A DNA stretch of 64,000 nt from Coriaria nepalensis (lineage: Eukaryota > Streptophyta > Magnoliopsida > Cucurbitales > Coriariaceae): assembly GCA_027186245.1 (NCBI GenBank), contig CP114482.1, positions 27,299,209 to 27,363,208 of the forward strand, given 5' to 3'. A program made the position numbers and the translations under genes. Below are positions 38,922 through 52,499 of this stretch, piece after piece. The notes below the pieces were generated by a model. That model was not told the DNA's origin. It made no database searches and was given only the letters and a program-made list of their open reading frames with translations. How positions within the stretch are numbered: position 1 is the first letter of the stretch; every line of letters starts with the position of its first letter.

Positions 38922-41900
38922 CAAGTTACGCACGAAAGTCATGTTTAAAGGCCGAATTTCCTTCGAAGTGATTTAGAATGATTTACAGACTAAAAGAGAC
39001 GCAAAAATATGACTTTAAGGCTAAAAAAATGCATAGTTGCCATCAATAGATCAATTACAAGTTATGCATGAAAGTCGCGTTCTAAATGCAAAAAGAGAAT
39101 TGGTTCGGAGTGCCTTCAAACAATTTAATGATTGAAAAGACTGAGTGATATGCTTTTTAACGCTAAAATTATGCATTGTTGTCTTCAATACATTAATTAC
39201 AAGTTATGTAAGAAAATAATGTTTGAAGGGCAAAAATAGAATTCGTTCGAATTAATTTAGAATGATTTAATACCTAGAAGAGACTCAGTGACATGACTTT
39301 AAGGCTAAACAAATGCATTCTTGCCTATAATAGATCAACTGCAAGTTACGCACGAAATTCATGTTTAAAGGCCGAATTTCGTTTGAAGTGATTTAGAATG
39401 ATTTACTGACAAAAAGAGACGCAAAAATATGACTTTAAGGCTAAAAAAATGGATAGTTGCCATCAATCGATCAATTACAAGTTATGCATGAAAGTCGCGT
39501 TCTAAATGCAAAAAAAGAATTGGTTCGGAGTGCCTTCAAACAATTTAATGATTGAAAAGACTGAGTGATATGCTTTTTAACGCTAAAATTATGCATTGTT
39601 GTCTTCAATACATTAATTACAAGTTATGTACGAAAATAATGTTTGAAGGGCAAAAATAGAATTCGTTCGAATTAATTTAGAATGATTTAATAACTAGAAG
39701 AGACTCAGTGACATGACTTTAAGGCTAAACAAATGCATTCTTGCCAATAATAGATCAACTGCAAGTTACGCACAAAAGTCATGTTTAAAGGCCGAATTTT
39801 GTTCGAAGTGATTTAGAATGATTTACTGACTAAAAGAGACGCAAAAATATGACTTCAACGCTAAAAAATGCATAGTTGCCATCAATAGATCAATTGCAAG
39901 TTATGCATGAAAGTCGCGTTTTAAATGCAAAAGGAGAATTGGTTCGAAGTGCGTTCAAATAATTTAATGATTGAAAAGATTGAGTGATATGCTTTTTAAT
40001 GATAAATTATGCATTGTTGTATTCAATAGATTAATTACAAGTTACGTAAGAAAATAATGTTTGAAGGGCAAAAATAGAATTCGTTCGAATTAATTTAGAA
40101 TGATTTAATGACTAGAAGAGACTCAATGACATGACTTTAAGGCTAAACAAATACATTGTTGCCTTCAATAGATCAACTGCAAGTTACGCACGAACGTCAT
40201 GTTTAAAGGTCGAATTTCGTTCGAGGTGATTTAGAATGATTTACTGACAAAAAGTGACGCAAAAATATGACTTTCAGGCTAAAAAAATGCATAGTTGTCA
40301 TCAATAGATCAATTTCAAGTTATGCATGAAAGTCACGTTCTAAATGCAAAAAGAGAATTTTTTCGAAGTGCCTTCAAACAATTTAATGATTGAAAAGACT
40401 GAGTGATATGCTTTTTAATGCTAAAATAATGCATTGTTGTCTTGAATAGATTAATTAGAAGTTATGTAAGAAAATAATGTTTGAAGGGCAAAAATAGAAT
40501 TCGTTCGAATTAATTTAGAATGATTCAATGACTTGAAGAGACTCAGTGACATGACTTTAAGGCTAAACAAATGCATTCTTGCCTATAATAGATCAACTGC
40601 AAGTTATGCACGAAAGTCATGTTCGAATGCCGAATTTCATACGAAGTGATTTAGAATGATTTACTGACTAAAAGAGACGCAAAAATATGACTTCAACGCT
40701 AAAAAATGCATGGTGCCATCAATAGATCAATTGCAAGTTATGCACGAAAGTCACGTTTTAATTGCAAAAAGAGAACTGGTTCGAAATGCCTTCAAACAAT
40801 TTAATGATTGAAAAGACTGAGTCATATGCTTTTTAATGCTAAAATAATGCATTATGTCTTCAATAGATTAATTACAAGTTATGTAAGAAAATAATGTTTG
40901 AAGGGCGAAAATAGAATTCGTTCGAATTAATTTAGAATGATTTAATGACTAGAAGAGACTCAATGACATGACTTTAAGGCTAAACAAATGCATTGTTGCC
41001 TTCAATAGATAAACTGCAAGTTACGCACGAAATTTATGTTTGAAGGCCGAATATCGTTCGAAGTGATTTAGAATGATTTACTGACTAAAAGAGACGCAAA
41101 AATATGACTTTAAGGCTAAAAAAATGCATAGTTGCCATCAATAGATCAATTACAAGTTATGCATGAAAGTCGCGTTCTAAATGCAAAAAGAGAATTGGTT
41201 CGGAGTACCTTCAAACAATTTAATGATTGAAAAGACTGAGTGATATGCTTTTTAACGCTAAAATTATGCATTGTTGTCTTCAATACATTAATTACAAGTT
41301 ATGTAAGAAAATAATGTTTGAAGGGCAAAAATAGAATTCGTTCGAATTAATTTAGAGTGATTTAATAACTAGAAGAGACTCAGTGAAATGACTTTAAGGC
41401 TAAACAAATGCATTCTTGCTTATAATAGATCAACTGCAAGTTACGCACGAAAGTCATGTTTAAAGGCCGAATTTTTTTCGAAGTGATTTAGAATGATTTA
41501 CTGACTAAAAGAGACGCAAAAATATGACTTTAAGGCTAAAAAAATGCATAGTTGCCATCAATAGATCAATTACAAGTTATGCATGAAAGTCGCGTTCTAA
41601 ATGCAAAAAGAGATTTGATTCGAAGTGCCTTCAAACAATTTAATGATTGAAAAGACTGAGTCATATGCTTTTTAATGCTAAAATAATGCATTGTTGTCTT
41701 CAATAGATTAATTACAAGTTATGTAAGAAAATAATGTTTGAAGGGCGAAAATAGAATTCGTTCGAATTAATTTAGAATGATTTAATGACTAGAAGAGACT
41801 CAATGACATGACTTTAAGGCTTAACAAATGCAATGTTGCCTTCAATAGATCAACTGCAAGTTACGCACGAAATTCATGTTTAAAGGCCGAATTTCGTTGG

Positions 41901-43980
41901 AAGTGATTTAGAATGATTTACTGACTAAAAGAGACGCAAAAATATGACTTTCAGGCTAAAAAAATGCATAGTTGCCCTCAATAGATCAATTACAAGTTAT
42001 GCTTGAAAGTCCTGTTTTAATTGCAAAAAGAGAACTGGTTCGAAGTGCCTTCAAACAATTTAATGATTGAAAAGACTGAGTCATATGCTTTTTAATGCTA
42101 AAATAATGCATTGTTGTCTTCAATAGATTAATTACAAGTTATGTAAGAAAATAATGTTTGAAGGGCGAAAATAGAATTCGTTCGAATTAATTTAGAATGA
42201 TTTAATGACTAGAAGAGACTCAATGACATGACTTTAAGGCTTAACAAATGCAATGTTGCCATCAATAGATCAACTGCAAGTTACGCACGAAATTCATGTT
42301 TAAAGGCCGAATTTCGTTCGAAGTGACTTAGAATGATTTACTGACTAAAAGAGACGCAAAAAAATGACTTTCAGGCTAAAAAAATGCATAGTTGCCCTCA
42401 ATAGATCAATTACAAGTTATGCATGAAAGTCGCGTTCTAAATGCAAAAAGAGAATTGATTCGAAGTGCCTTCAAACAATTTAATGATTGAAAAGACTGAG
42501 TCATATGCTTTTTAATGCTAAAATAATGCATTGTTGTCTTCAATAGATTAATTACAAGTTATGTAAGAAAATAATGTTTGAAGGGCGAAAATAGAATTCG
42601 TTCGAATTAATTTAGAATGATTTAATCACTAGAAGAGACTCAGTGACATGACTTTAAGGCTAAACAAATGCATTCTTGCCTATAATAGATCAACTGCAAG
42701 TTACGCACGAAAGTCATGTTTAAAGGCCGAATTTCGTTCGAAGTGATTTAGAATGATTTACTGACAAAAAGAGACGCAAAAATATGACTTTAAGGCTAAA
42801 AAAATGCATAGTTGCCATCAATAGATCAATTACAAGTTATGCATGAAAGTCGCGTTCTAAATGCAAAAAGAGAATTGGTTCGGAGTGCCTTCAAACAATT
42901 TAATGATTGAAAAGACTGAGTGATATGCTTTTTAATGCTAAAATTATGCATTGTTGTATTCAATAGATTAATTACAAGTTACGTAAGAAAATAATGTTTG
43001 AAGGGCAAAAATAGAATTCGTTCGAATTAATTTAGAATGATTTAATGACTAGAAGAGACTCAATGACATGACTTTAAGGCTAAACAAATGCATTGTTGCC
43101 TTCAATAGATCAACTGCAAGTTACGCACGAAAGTCATGTTTAAAGGTGGAATTTCGTTCGAAGTGATTTGGAATGATTTACTGACTAAAAGAGACGCAAA
43201 AATATGACTTTAAGGCTAAAAAAATGCATAATTGCCATCAATAGATCAATTACAAGTTATGCATGAAAGTCGCGTTCTAAATGCAAAAAGAGAATTGATT
43301 CGAAGTGCCTTCAAACAATTTAATGATTGAAAAGACTGAGTGATATGCTTTTTAACGCTAAAATTATGCATTGTTGTCTTCAATACATTAATTACAAGTT
43401 ATGTAAGAAAATAATGTTTGAAGGGCAAAAATAGAATTCGTTCGAATTAATTTAGAATGATTTAATGACTAGAAGAGACTCAATGTCATGACTTTAAGGC
43501 TAAACAAATGCATTGTTGCCTTCAATAGATCGACTGCAAGTTACCCACGAAAGTCATGTTTAAAGGCCGAATTTCGTTCGAAGTGATTTAGAATGATTTA
43601 CTGACTAAAAGAGACGCAAAAATATGACTTCAACGCTAATATATGCATAGTTGCCATCAATAGATCAATTGCAAGTTATGCATGAAAGTCGCGTTTTAAA
43701 TGCAAAAGGAGAATTGGTTCGAAGTGCATTCAAATAATTTAATGATTAAAAAGACTGAGTGATATGCTTTTTAATGCTAAAATTATGCATTGTTGTATTC
43801 AGTAGATTAATTACAAGTTACGTAAGAAAATAATGTTTGAAGGGCAAAAATAGAATTCGTTCGAATTAATTTAGAATGATTTAATGACTAGAAGAGACTC
43901 AATGACATGACTTTAAGGCTAAACAAATGCATTGTTGCCTTCAATAGATCAACTGCAAGTTACGCACGAAAGTCATGTTT
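38922..43980 (+). repeat. Superunit copy 3, truncated on the right (12 HORs)
   Basis: It follows copy 2 at an offset of 7,134 bp from 38922 to about 43.98 kb. The next A monomer (43956) reads 'agtggaattt' and 'caaaaagtgacg' instead of continuing with the unit found at 30528 and 36822. Private variants include 'aatttttttcg', 'gcttgaaag', 'gtgacttag' and 'gatcgactg'. The last three HORs of the superunit are absent. Confidence 0.88.
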
Positions 43981-46900
43981 AAAAGTGGAATTTCGTTCGA
44001 AGTGATTTAGAATGATTTACTGACAAAAAGTGACGCAAAAATATGACTTTCAGGCTAAAAAAATGCACAGTTGTCATCAATAGATCAATTACAAGTTATG
44101 CTTGAAAGTCACGTTCTAAATGGAAAAAGAGAATTGGTTCGAAGTACCTTCAAACAATTTAATGATTGAAAAGACTGAGTCATGTGCTTTTTAACGCTAA
44201 AATTATGCATTGTTGTCTTCAATACATTAATTACAAGTTATGTAAGAAAATAATGTTTGAAAGGCAAAAATAGAATTCGTTCGAATTAATTTAGAATGAT
44301 TTAATGACTAGAAGAGACTCAATGATAGGACTTTAAGGCTAAACAAATGCATTGTTGCCTTTAATAGATCAACTGCAAGTTACGCACGAAAGTCATGTTG
44401 AAAGGCCGAATTTTGTTTGAAGTGATTTCGAATGATTTACTGACTAAAAGAGACGCAAAAATATGACTTTATGGCTAAAAAAATGCATAGTTGTCATCAA
44501 TAGATCAATTACAAGTTATGCATGAAAGTCACGTTCTAAATGCAAAAAGGGAATTGGTTCGAGGTGCCTTCAAACAATTTAACGATTGAAAAGACTGAGT
44601 GATATGCTTTTTAACGCTAAAATAATACATTGTTGTCTTTAATAGATTAATTACAAGTTACGTAAGAAAATAATGTTTGAAGGGCAAAAATAGAATTCGT
44701 TCGAATTAATTTAGAATGATTTAATGACTAGAAGAGACTCAATGACATGACTTTAAGGCTAAACAAATGCATTGTTGCCTTCAATAGATCAACTGCAAGT
44801 TACACACGAAAGTCATGTTTAAAGGTCGAATTTCGTTCGAAGTGATTTAGAATGATTTACTGACAAAAAGTGACGCAAAAATATGACTTTCAGCCTAAAA
44901 AAATGCATAGTTGTCATCAATAGATCAATTACAAGTTATGCATGAAAGTCACGTTCTAAATGCAAAAAGAGAATTGGTTCGAAGTGCGTTCAAATAATTT
45001 AATGATTGAAAAGACTGAGTGATATGCTTTTTAATGCTAAAATTATGCATTGTTGTATTCAATAGATTAATTACAAGTTACGTAAGAAAATAATGTTTGA
45101 AGGGCAAAAATATAATTCGTTCGAATTAATTTAGAATGATTTAATGACTAGAAGAGACTCAATGATATGACTTTAAGGCTAAACAAATGCATTGTTGCCT
45201 TCAATAGATCAACTGCAAGTTACGCACGAAAGTCATGTTTAAAGGTCGAATTTTGTTCGAAGTGATTTAGAATGATTTACTGACAAAAAGTGACGCAAAA
45301 ATATGACTTTCAGGCTAAAAAAATGCATAGTTGTCATCAATAGATCAATTACAAGTTATGCATGAAAGTCACGTTCTAAATGCAAAAAGAGAATTGGTTC
45401 GAAGTGCCTTCAAACAATTTAATGATTGAAAAGACTGAGTGATATGCTTTTTAATGCTAAAATAATGCATTGTTGTCTTGAATAGATTAATTAAAAGTTA
45501 TGTGAGAAAATAATGTTTGAAGGGCAAAAATAGAATTCGTTCGAATTAATTTAGAATGATTTAATGACTAGAAGAGACTCAGTGACATGACTTGAAGGCT
45601 AAACAAATGCATTCTTGCCTATAATAGATCAACTGCAAGTTATGCACGAAAGTCATGTTCGAATGCCGAATTTCATACGAAGTGATTTAGAATGATTTAC
45701 TGACTAAAAGAGACGCAAAAATATGACTTCAACGCTAAAAAATGCATGGTGCCATCAATAGATTAATTGCAAGTTATGCACGAAAGTCGCGTTTTAATTG
45801 CAAAAAGAGAATTGGTTCGAAGTGCCTTCAAACAATTTAATGATTGAAAAGACTGAGTCATATGCTTTTGAATGCTAAAATAATGCATTGTTGTCTTGAA
45901 TAGAGTAATTACAAGTTATGTAAGAAAATAATGTTTGAAGGGCAAAAATAGAATTCGTTCGAATTAATTTAGAATGATTTAATGATTAGAAGAGACTCAG
46001 TGACATGACTTTAAGGCTAAACAAATGCATTCTTGCCTATAATAGATCAACTGCAAGTTATGCACGAAAGTCATGTTCGAATGTCGAATTTCATACGAAG
46101 TAATTTAGAATGATTTACTGGCTAAAAGAGAGGCAAAAATATGACTTCAACGCTAAAAAATGCATGGTGCCATCAATAGCTCAATTGCAAGTTATGCACG
46201 AAAGTCGCGTTTTAATTGCAAAAAGAGAATTGGTTCGAAGTGCCTTCAAACAATTTAATTATTGAAAAGACTGAGTGATATGCTTTTTAATGCTAAAATA
46301 ATGCATTGTTGTCTTCAATAGATTAATTACAAGTTATGTAAGAAAATAATGTTTGAAGGGCGAAAATAGAATTCGTTCGAATTAATTCAGAATGATTTAA
46401 TGACTAGAAGAGACTCAGTGACATGACTTTAAGGCTAAACGAATGCATTCTTGCCTATAATAGATCAACTGTAATTTATGCACGAAAGTCATGTTCGAAT
46501 GCCGAATTTCATACGAAGTGATTTAGAATTATTTACTGACTAAAAGAGACGCAAAAATGTGACTTCAACGCTAAAAAATGCATGGTGCCATCAATAGATC
46601 AATTGCAAGTTATGGACGAAAGTCGCGTTCTAAATGCAAAAAGAGAATTGGTTTGAAGTGCCTTCACACAATTTAATGATTGAAAAGACTGAGTCATATG
46701 CTTTTTAACTCTAAAATATTGCATTGTTGTCTTCAATAGTTAATTACAAGTTATGTAAGAAAATAATGTTTGAAGGGCAAAGACAGAATTCGTTCGAATT
46801 AATTTAGAATGATTTAAAGACTAGAAGAGACTGAATGACATGACTTTAAGCCTTAAAAATGCATTGTGGCCTTCAATAGATTAACTGCGAGTTACGCACG

Positions 46901-49900
46901 AAAGTCATGTTTAAAGGCCGAATTTCGTTCGAAGTGATTTAGAATGATTTACCGACTAAAAGACACGCAAAAATATGAATTTAAGGCTAAAAAAATGCAT
47001 AGTTGCCATCAATAGATCAATTACAAGTTATGCATGAAAGTCGCGTTCTAAATGCAAAAAGAGAATTGATTCGAAGTGCCTTCGAACAATTTAATGATTG
47101 AAAAGACTGAGTCATATGCTTTTTAACGCTAAAATAATGCATTTTTCTCTTCAATAGATTAATTACAAGTTATGTAAGAAAATAATGTTTGAAGGGCAAA
47201 AATAGAATTCGTTCGAATTAATTTAGAATGATTTAATGACTAGAAGAGACTCAATGACAAGGCTTTAAGGCCAAACTAATGCATTGTTTCCTTCAATAGA
47301 TCAGCTGCAAGTTACGCCCGAAAGTCATGTTTAAAGGCTGAATTTCGTTCGAAGTGATTTAGAATGATTTACTGACAAAAAGAGACGCAAAAATATGACT
47401 TTAAGGCTAAAAAAATGCATAGTTGCCATCAATAGATCAATTGCAAGTTATGTATGAAAGTCGCATTTTAAAAGCAAAAGGAGAATTGGTTCGAAGTGCG
47501 TTCAAACAATTTAATCACTGAAAAGACTGAGTCATATGCTTTTTAATGCTAAAATAATGCATTGTTGTCTTCAATAGATTAATTACAAGTTATGTAAGAA
47601 AATAATGTTTGAAGGGCGAAAATAGAATTCGTTCGAATTAATTCAGAATGATTTAATGACTAGAAGAGACTCAGTGACATGACTTTAAGGCTAAACAAAA
47701 GCATTCTTGCCTATAATAGATCAACTGTAAGTTATGCATGAAAGTCATGTTCGAATGCCGAATTTCATACGAAGTGATTTAGAATTATTTACTGACAAAA
47801 AGAGACGCGAAAATGTGACTTCAACGCTAAAAAATGCATGGTGCCATCAATAGATCAATTGCAAGTTATGGACGAAAGTCGCGTTCTAAATGCAAAAAGA
47901 GAATTGGTTCGAAGTGCCTTCACACAATTTAATGATTGGAAAGACTGAGTCATATGCTTTTTAACTCTAAAATATTGCATTGTTGTCTTCAATAGTTAAT
48001 TAAAAGTTATGTAGGAAAATAATGTTTGAAGGGCAAAGACAGAATTCGTTCGAATTAATTTAGAATGATTTAAAGACTAGAAGAGACTGAATGACATGAC
48101 TTTAAGCCTTAAAAATGCATTGTGGCCTTCAATAGATTAACTGCGAGTTACGCACGAAAGTCATGTTTAAAGGCCGAATTTCGTTCGAAGTGATTTAGAA
48201 TGATTTACCGACTAAAAGAGACGCAAAAATATGACTTTAAGGCTAAAAAAATGCATAGTTGCCATCAATAGATCAATTACAAGTTATGCATGAAAGTCGC
48301 GTTCTAAATGCAAAAAGAGAATTGATTCGAAGTGCCTTCGAACAATTTAATGATTGAAAAGACTGAGTCATATGCTTTTTAACGCTAAAATAATGCATTT
48401 TTCTCTTCAATAGATTAATTACAAGTTATGTAAGAAAATAATGTTTGAAGGGCAAAAATAGAATTCGTTCGAATTAATTTAGAATGATTTAATGACTAGA
48501 AGAGACTCAATGACAAAGCTTTAAGGCCAAACTAATGCATTGTTTCCTTCAATAGCTCAACTGCAAGTTACGCCCGAAAGTCATGTTTAAAGGCTGAATT
48601 TCGTTCGAAGTGATTTAGAATGATTTACTGACAAAAAGGGACACAAAAATACGACTTTAAGGCTAAAAAAATGCATAGGTTCCATCAATAGATCAATTGC
48701 AAGTTATGCATGAAAGTCGCATTTTAAAAGCAAAAGGAGAATTGGTTCGAAGTGCGTTCAAACAATTTAATCACTGAAAAGACTGAGTGATATGCTTTTT
48801 AATGCTAAAATAATGCATTGTTGTCTTCAATAGATTAATTACAAGTTATGTAAGAAAATAATGTTTGAAGGGCGAAAATAGAATTCGTTCGAATTAATTC
48901 AGAATGATTTAATGACTAGAAGAGACTCAGTGACATGACTTTAAGGCTAAACAAAAGCATTCTTGCCTATAATAGATCAACTGTAAGTTATGCACGAAAG
49001 TCATGTTCGAATGCCGAATTTCATACGAAGTGATTTAGAATTATTTACTGACAAAAAGAGACGCAAAAATATGACTTCAAGGCTAAAAAATGCATGGTGC
49101 CATCAATAGATCAATTGCAAGTTATGGACGAAAGTCGCGTTCTAAATGCAAAAAGAGAATTGGTTCGAAGTGCCTTCAAACAATTTAATGATTGAAAAGA
49201 CTGAGTCATATGCTTTTTAACTCTAAAATAATGCATTGTTGTCTTCAATAGATTAATTACAAGTTATGTAAGAAAAGAATGTTTGAATGGCAAAGACAGA
49301 ATTCGTTCGAATTAATTTAGAATCATTTAATGACTAGAAGAGACTGAATGACATGACTTTAAGCCTTAACAAATGCATTGTGGCCTTCAATAGATTAACT
49401 CCAAGTTACGCACGAAAGTCATGTTTAAAGGCCGAATTTCTTTCGAAGTGATTTAGAATGATTTACTGACTAAAAGAGACGCAAAAATATGACTTTAAGG
49501 CTAAAAAAATGCATAGTTGCCATCAATAGATCAATCGCAAGTTATGCATGAAAGTCGCGTTCTAAATGCAAAAAGAGAATTGATTCGAAGTGCCTTAAAA
49601 CAATTTAATGATTGAAAAGACTGAGTCATATGCTTTTTATCCCTAAAATAATGCATTGTTGTCGTCAATAGATTAATTACAAGTTATGTAAGAAAATAAT
49701 GTTTGAAGGGCAAAAATAGAATTCGTTCGAATTAATTTAGAATGATTAATGACTAGAAGAGACTCAATGACATGACTTTAAGGCCAAACTAATGCATTGT
49801 TGCCTTCAATAGATCAACTGCAAGTTACGCACGAAAGTCATGTTTAAAGGCCGAATTTCGTTCCAAGTGATTTAGAATGATTTACTGACAAAAAGAGACG

Positions 49901-50660
49901 CAAAAATATGACTTTAAGGCTAAAAAAATGCATAGTTGCCATCAATAGATCAATTGCAAGTTATGCATGAAAGTCGCATTTTAAATGCAAAAGGAGAATT
50001 GGTTCGAAGTGCGTTCAAAGAATTTAATCATTGAAAAGACTGAGTCATATGCTTTTTAATGCTAAAATAATGCATTGTTGTCCTCAATAGATTAATTACA
50101 AGTTATGTAAGAAAATAATGTTTGAAGGGCGAAAATAGAATTCGTTCGAATTAATTTAGAATGATTTAATGACTAGAAGAGACTCAATGACATGACTTTA
50201 AGGCTAAACAAATGCATTGTTGCCTTCAATAGATCAACTCCAAGTTACGCACAAAAGTCATGTTTAAAGGCCGAATTTCGTTCAAAGTGATTTAGAATGA
50301 TTTACTGACAAAAAGAGACGCAAAAATATGACTTTAAGGCTAAAAAAATGCATAGTTGCCATCAATAGATCAATTGCAAGTTATGCATTAAAGTCGCGTT
50401 TTTAATGCAAAAGGAGAATTGGTTCGAAGTGCGTTCAAACAATTTAATGATTAAAGAGACTGAGTGATATGCTTTTTGATGCTAAAATTATGCATTGTTG
50501 TCTTCAATAGATTAATTACAAGTTATGTAAGAAAATAATGTTTGAAGGGCGAAAATGGAATTCGTTCGAATTAATTTAGAATGATTTAATGACTAGAAGA
50601 GACTCAATGACATGACTTTAAGGCTAAACAAATGCATTGTTGCCTTCAATAGATCAACTG
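43980..50660 (+). repeat. Domain 3: transition region
   Basis: Units at 43956, 44796 and 45216 resemble the 26752 type of the superunit ('caaaaagtgacg', 'gttgtcatc'). Units at 45636, 46054, 46472, 47728 and 48984 resemble the 27172 type ('ttcgaatgccg' or 'atgtcg', 'catacg', 'catggtgcc'). It thus appears to be built from superunit-related HORs in new order, followed by three ordinary HORs (49821, 50241 and neighbours). No genes. Confidence 0.7.
46472..50240 (+). repeat. 1,256-bp three-HOR block repeated three times
   Basis: Blocks start at 46472, 47728 and 48984. Shared markers are 'gtaa' in place of 'gcaa' at the A start, 'gttatggacg' in B, 'gcaaagacag' in C, and 'attgtggcc'. Blocks 1 and 2 have identical spacing (416, 420, 420) and share 'aatagttaatta', 'cttcacac' and 'ccttaaaaatg'. 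Block 3 lacks these (418, 419, 420) and is more distant. One C in block 3 has a one-base deletion ('gattaatgac', ~49745). Confidence 0.82.
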
Positions 50661-52499
50661 CAAGTTACGCACGAAAGTCATGTTTAAAGGCTGAATTTCG
50701 TTCGAAGTGATTTAGAATGATTTGCTGACTAAAAGAGACGCAAAAATATGACTTGAACGCTAAAAAAGGCATAGTTGCCATCAATAGATCAATTGCAAGT
50801 TATGCACGAAAGTCGCGTTTTAAATGCAAAAAGAGAATAGGTTCGAAGTGCCTTCCAACAATTTAATGATTGAAAAGACTGAGTGATATGCTTTTTAATG
50901 CTAAAATAATGCATTGTTGTCTTCAATAGATTAATTACAAGTTATGTAAGAAAATAATATTTGAAGGGCGAAAATTGAATTCGTTCGAACTAATTTAGAA
51001 TGATTTAATGACTAGAAGAGACTCAGTGACATGACTTTAAGGCTAAACAAATGCATTGTTGCCTATAATAGATCAACTGCAAGTTACGCACGAAAGTCAT
51101 GTTTAAAGGCCGAATTTTGTTCGAAGTGATTTAGAATGATTTACTGACTAAAAGAGATGCAAAAATATGACTCGAACGCTAAAAAATGCATAGTTGCCAT
51201 CAATAGATCAATTGCAAGTTATGCACTAAAGTCGCGTTTTAAATGCAAAAAGAGAATTGGTTCGAAGTGCCTTCTAACAATTTAATGATTGAAAAGACTG
51301 AGTGATATGCTTTTTAATGCTAAAATAATGCATTGTTGTTTTCAATAGATTAATTACAAGTTATGTAAGAAAATAATATTTGAAGGGCGAAAATAGAATT
51401 CGTTCGAACTAATTTAGAATGATTTAATGACTAGAAGAGACTCAGGGACATGACTTTGAGGCTAAACAAAAGCATTGTTGCCTATAATAGATCAACTGCA
51501 AGTTATGCACGAAAGTCATGTTTAAAGGCCGAATTTCGTTCGAAGTGATTTAGAATGATATGCTGACTAAAAGAGACGCAAAAATATGACTTGAATGCTA
51601 AAAAGGGCATAGTTGCCATCAATAGATCAATTGCAAGTTATGCAAGAAAGTCGCGTTTTAAATGCAAAAAGAGAATAGGTTCGAAGTGCCTTCAAACAAT
51701 TTAATTATTGAAAAGACTGAGTGATATGCTTTTTAATGCTAAAATAATGCATTGTTGTCTTCAATAGATTAATTACAAGTTATGTAAGAAAATAATATTT
51801 GAAGGGCGAAAATAGAATTCGTTCGAACTAATTTAGAATGATTTAATGACTAGAAGAGACTCAGTGACATGACTTTAAGGCTAAACAAATGCATTGTTGC
51901 CTATAATAGATCAACTGCGAGTTATGCACGAAAGTCATGTTTAAAGGCCGAATTTTGTTCGAAGTGATTTAGAATGATTTACTGACTAAAAGAGATGCAA
52001 AAATATGACCCGAACACTAAAAAATGCATAGTTGCCATCAATAGATCAATTGCAAGTTATGCACTAAAGTCGCGTTTTAAATGCAAAAAGAGAATGGTTC
52101 GAAGTGCCTTCAAACAATTTAATGATTGAAAAGACTGAGTGATATGCTTTTTAATTCTAAAATAATGCATTGTTGTCTTCAATAGATTAATTACAAGTTA
52201 TGTAAGAAAATAATGTTTGAAGGGCAAAAATAGAATTCGTTCGAATTAATTTAGAATGATTTAAGGACTAAAAGAGACTCAATGACATGACTTTAAGGCT
52301 AAACAAATGCATTGTTACCTTCAATAGATCAACTGCAAGTTACGCACGAAAGTCATGTTTAAAGGCCAAATTTCGTTCGAAGTGATTTAGAATGATTTAC
52401 TCACTAAAAGAGACGCAAAAATATGACTTGAACGCTAAAAAAGGCACAGTTGCCATCAATAGATCAATTGCAAGTTATGCACGAAAGTCGCGTTTTAAA

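Larger units (their letters stand above)
25531..43980 (+). repeat. Domain 2: three copies of a ~6.29-kb superunit
   Basis: The same ordered series of distinctive HORs occurs three times, starting at A monomers 25493, 31788 and 38922. Markers in order are 'ttccttcg' with 'tacagac' in A, 'cctataatag' at the C end, 'tggatagttg', a short A with 'acttcaacg', 'gaattttttcg' in B, 'ttcgaatgccg' with 'catacg' and 'catggtgcc' in A, 'gaaatttatg', and 'ggtggaattt'. Small indels are repeated at the same places, giving HOR steps of 419, 417 and 418 bp. No genes. Confidence 0.93.

Noticed and set aside
46472..46480. Possible break in the array where the A monomer starts 'gtaattt' instead of 'gcaagtt'
   Set aside because: Phase and flanking sequence continue normally. 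It is a pair of substitutions in one monomer, and the 'gtaa' form also occurs at 47728 and 48984.
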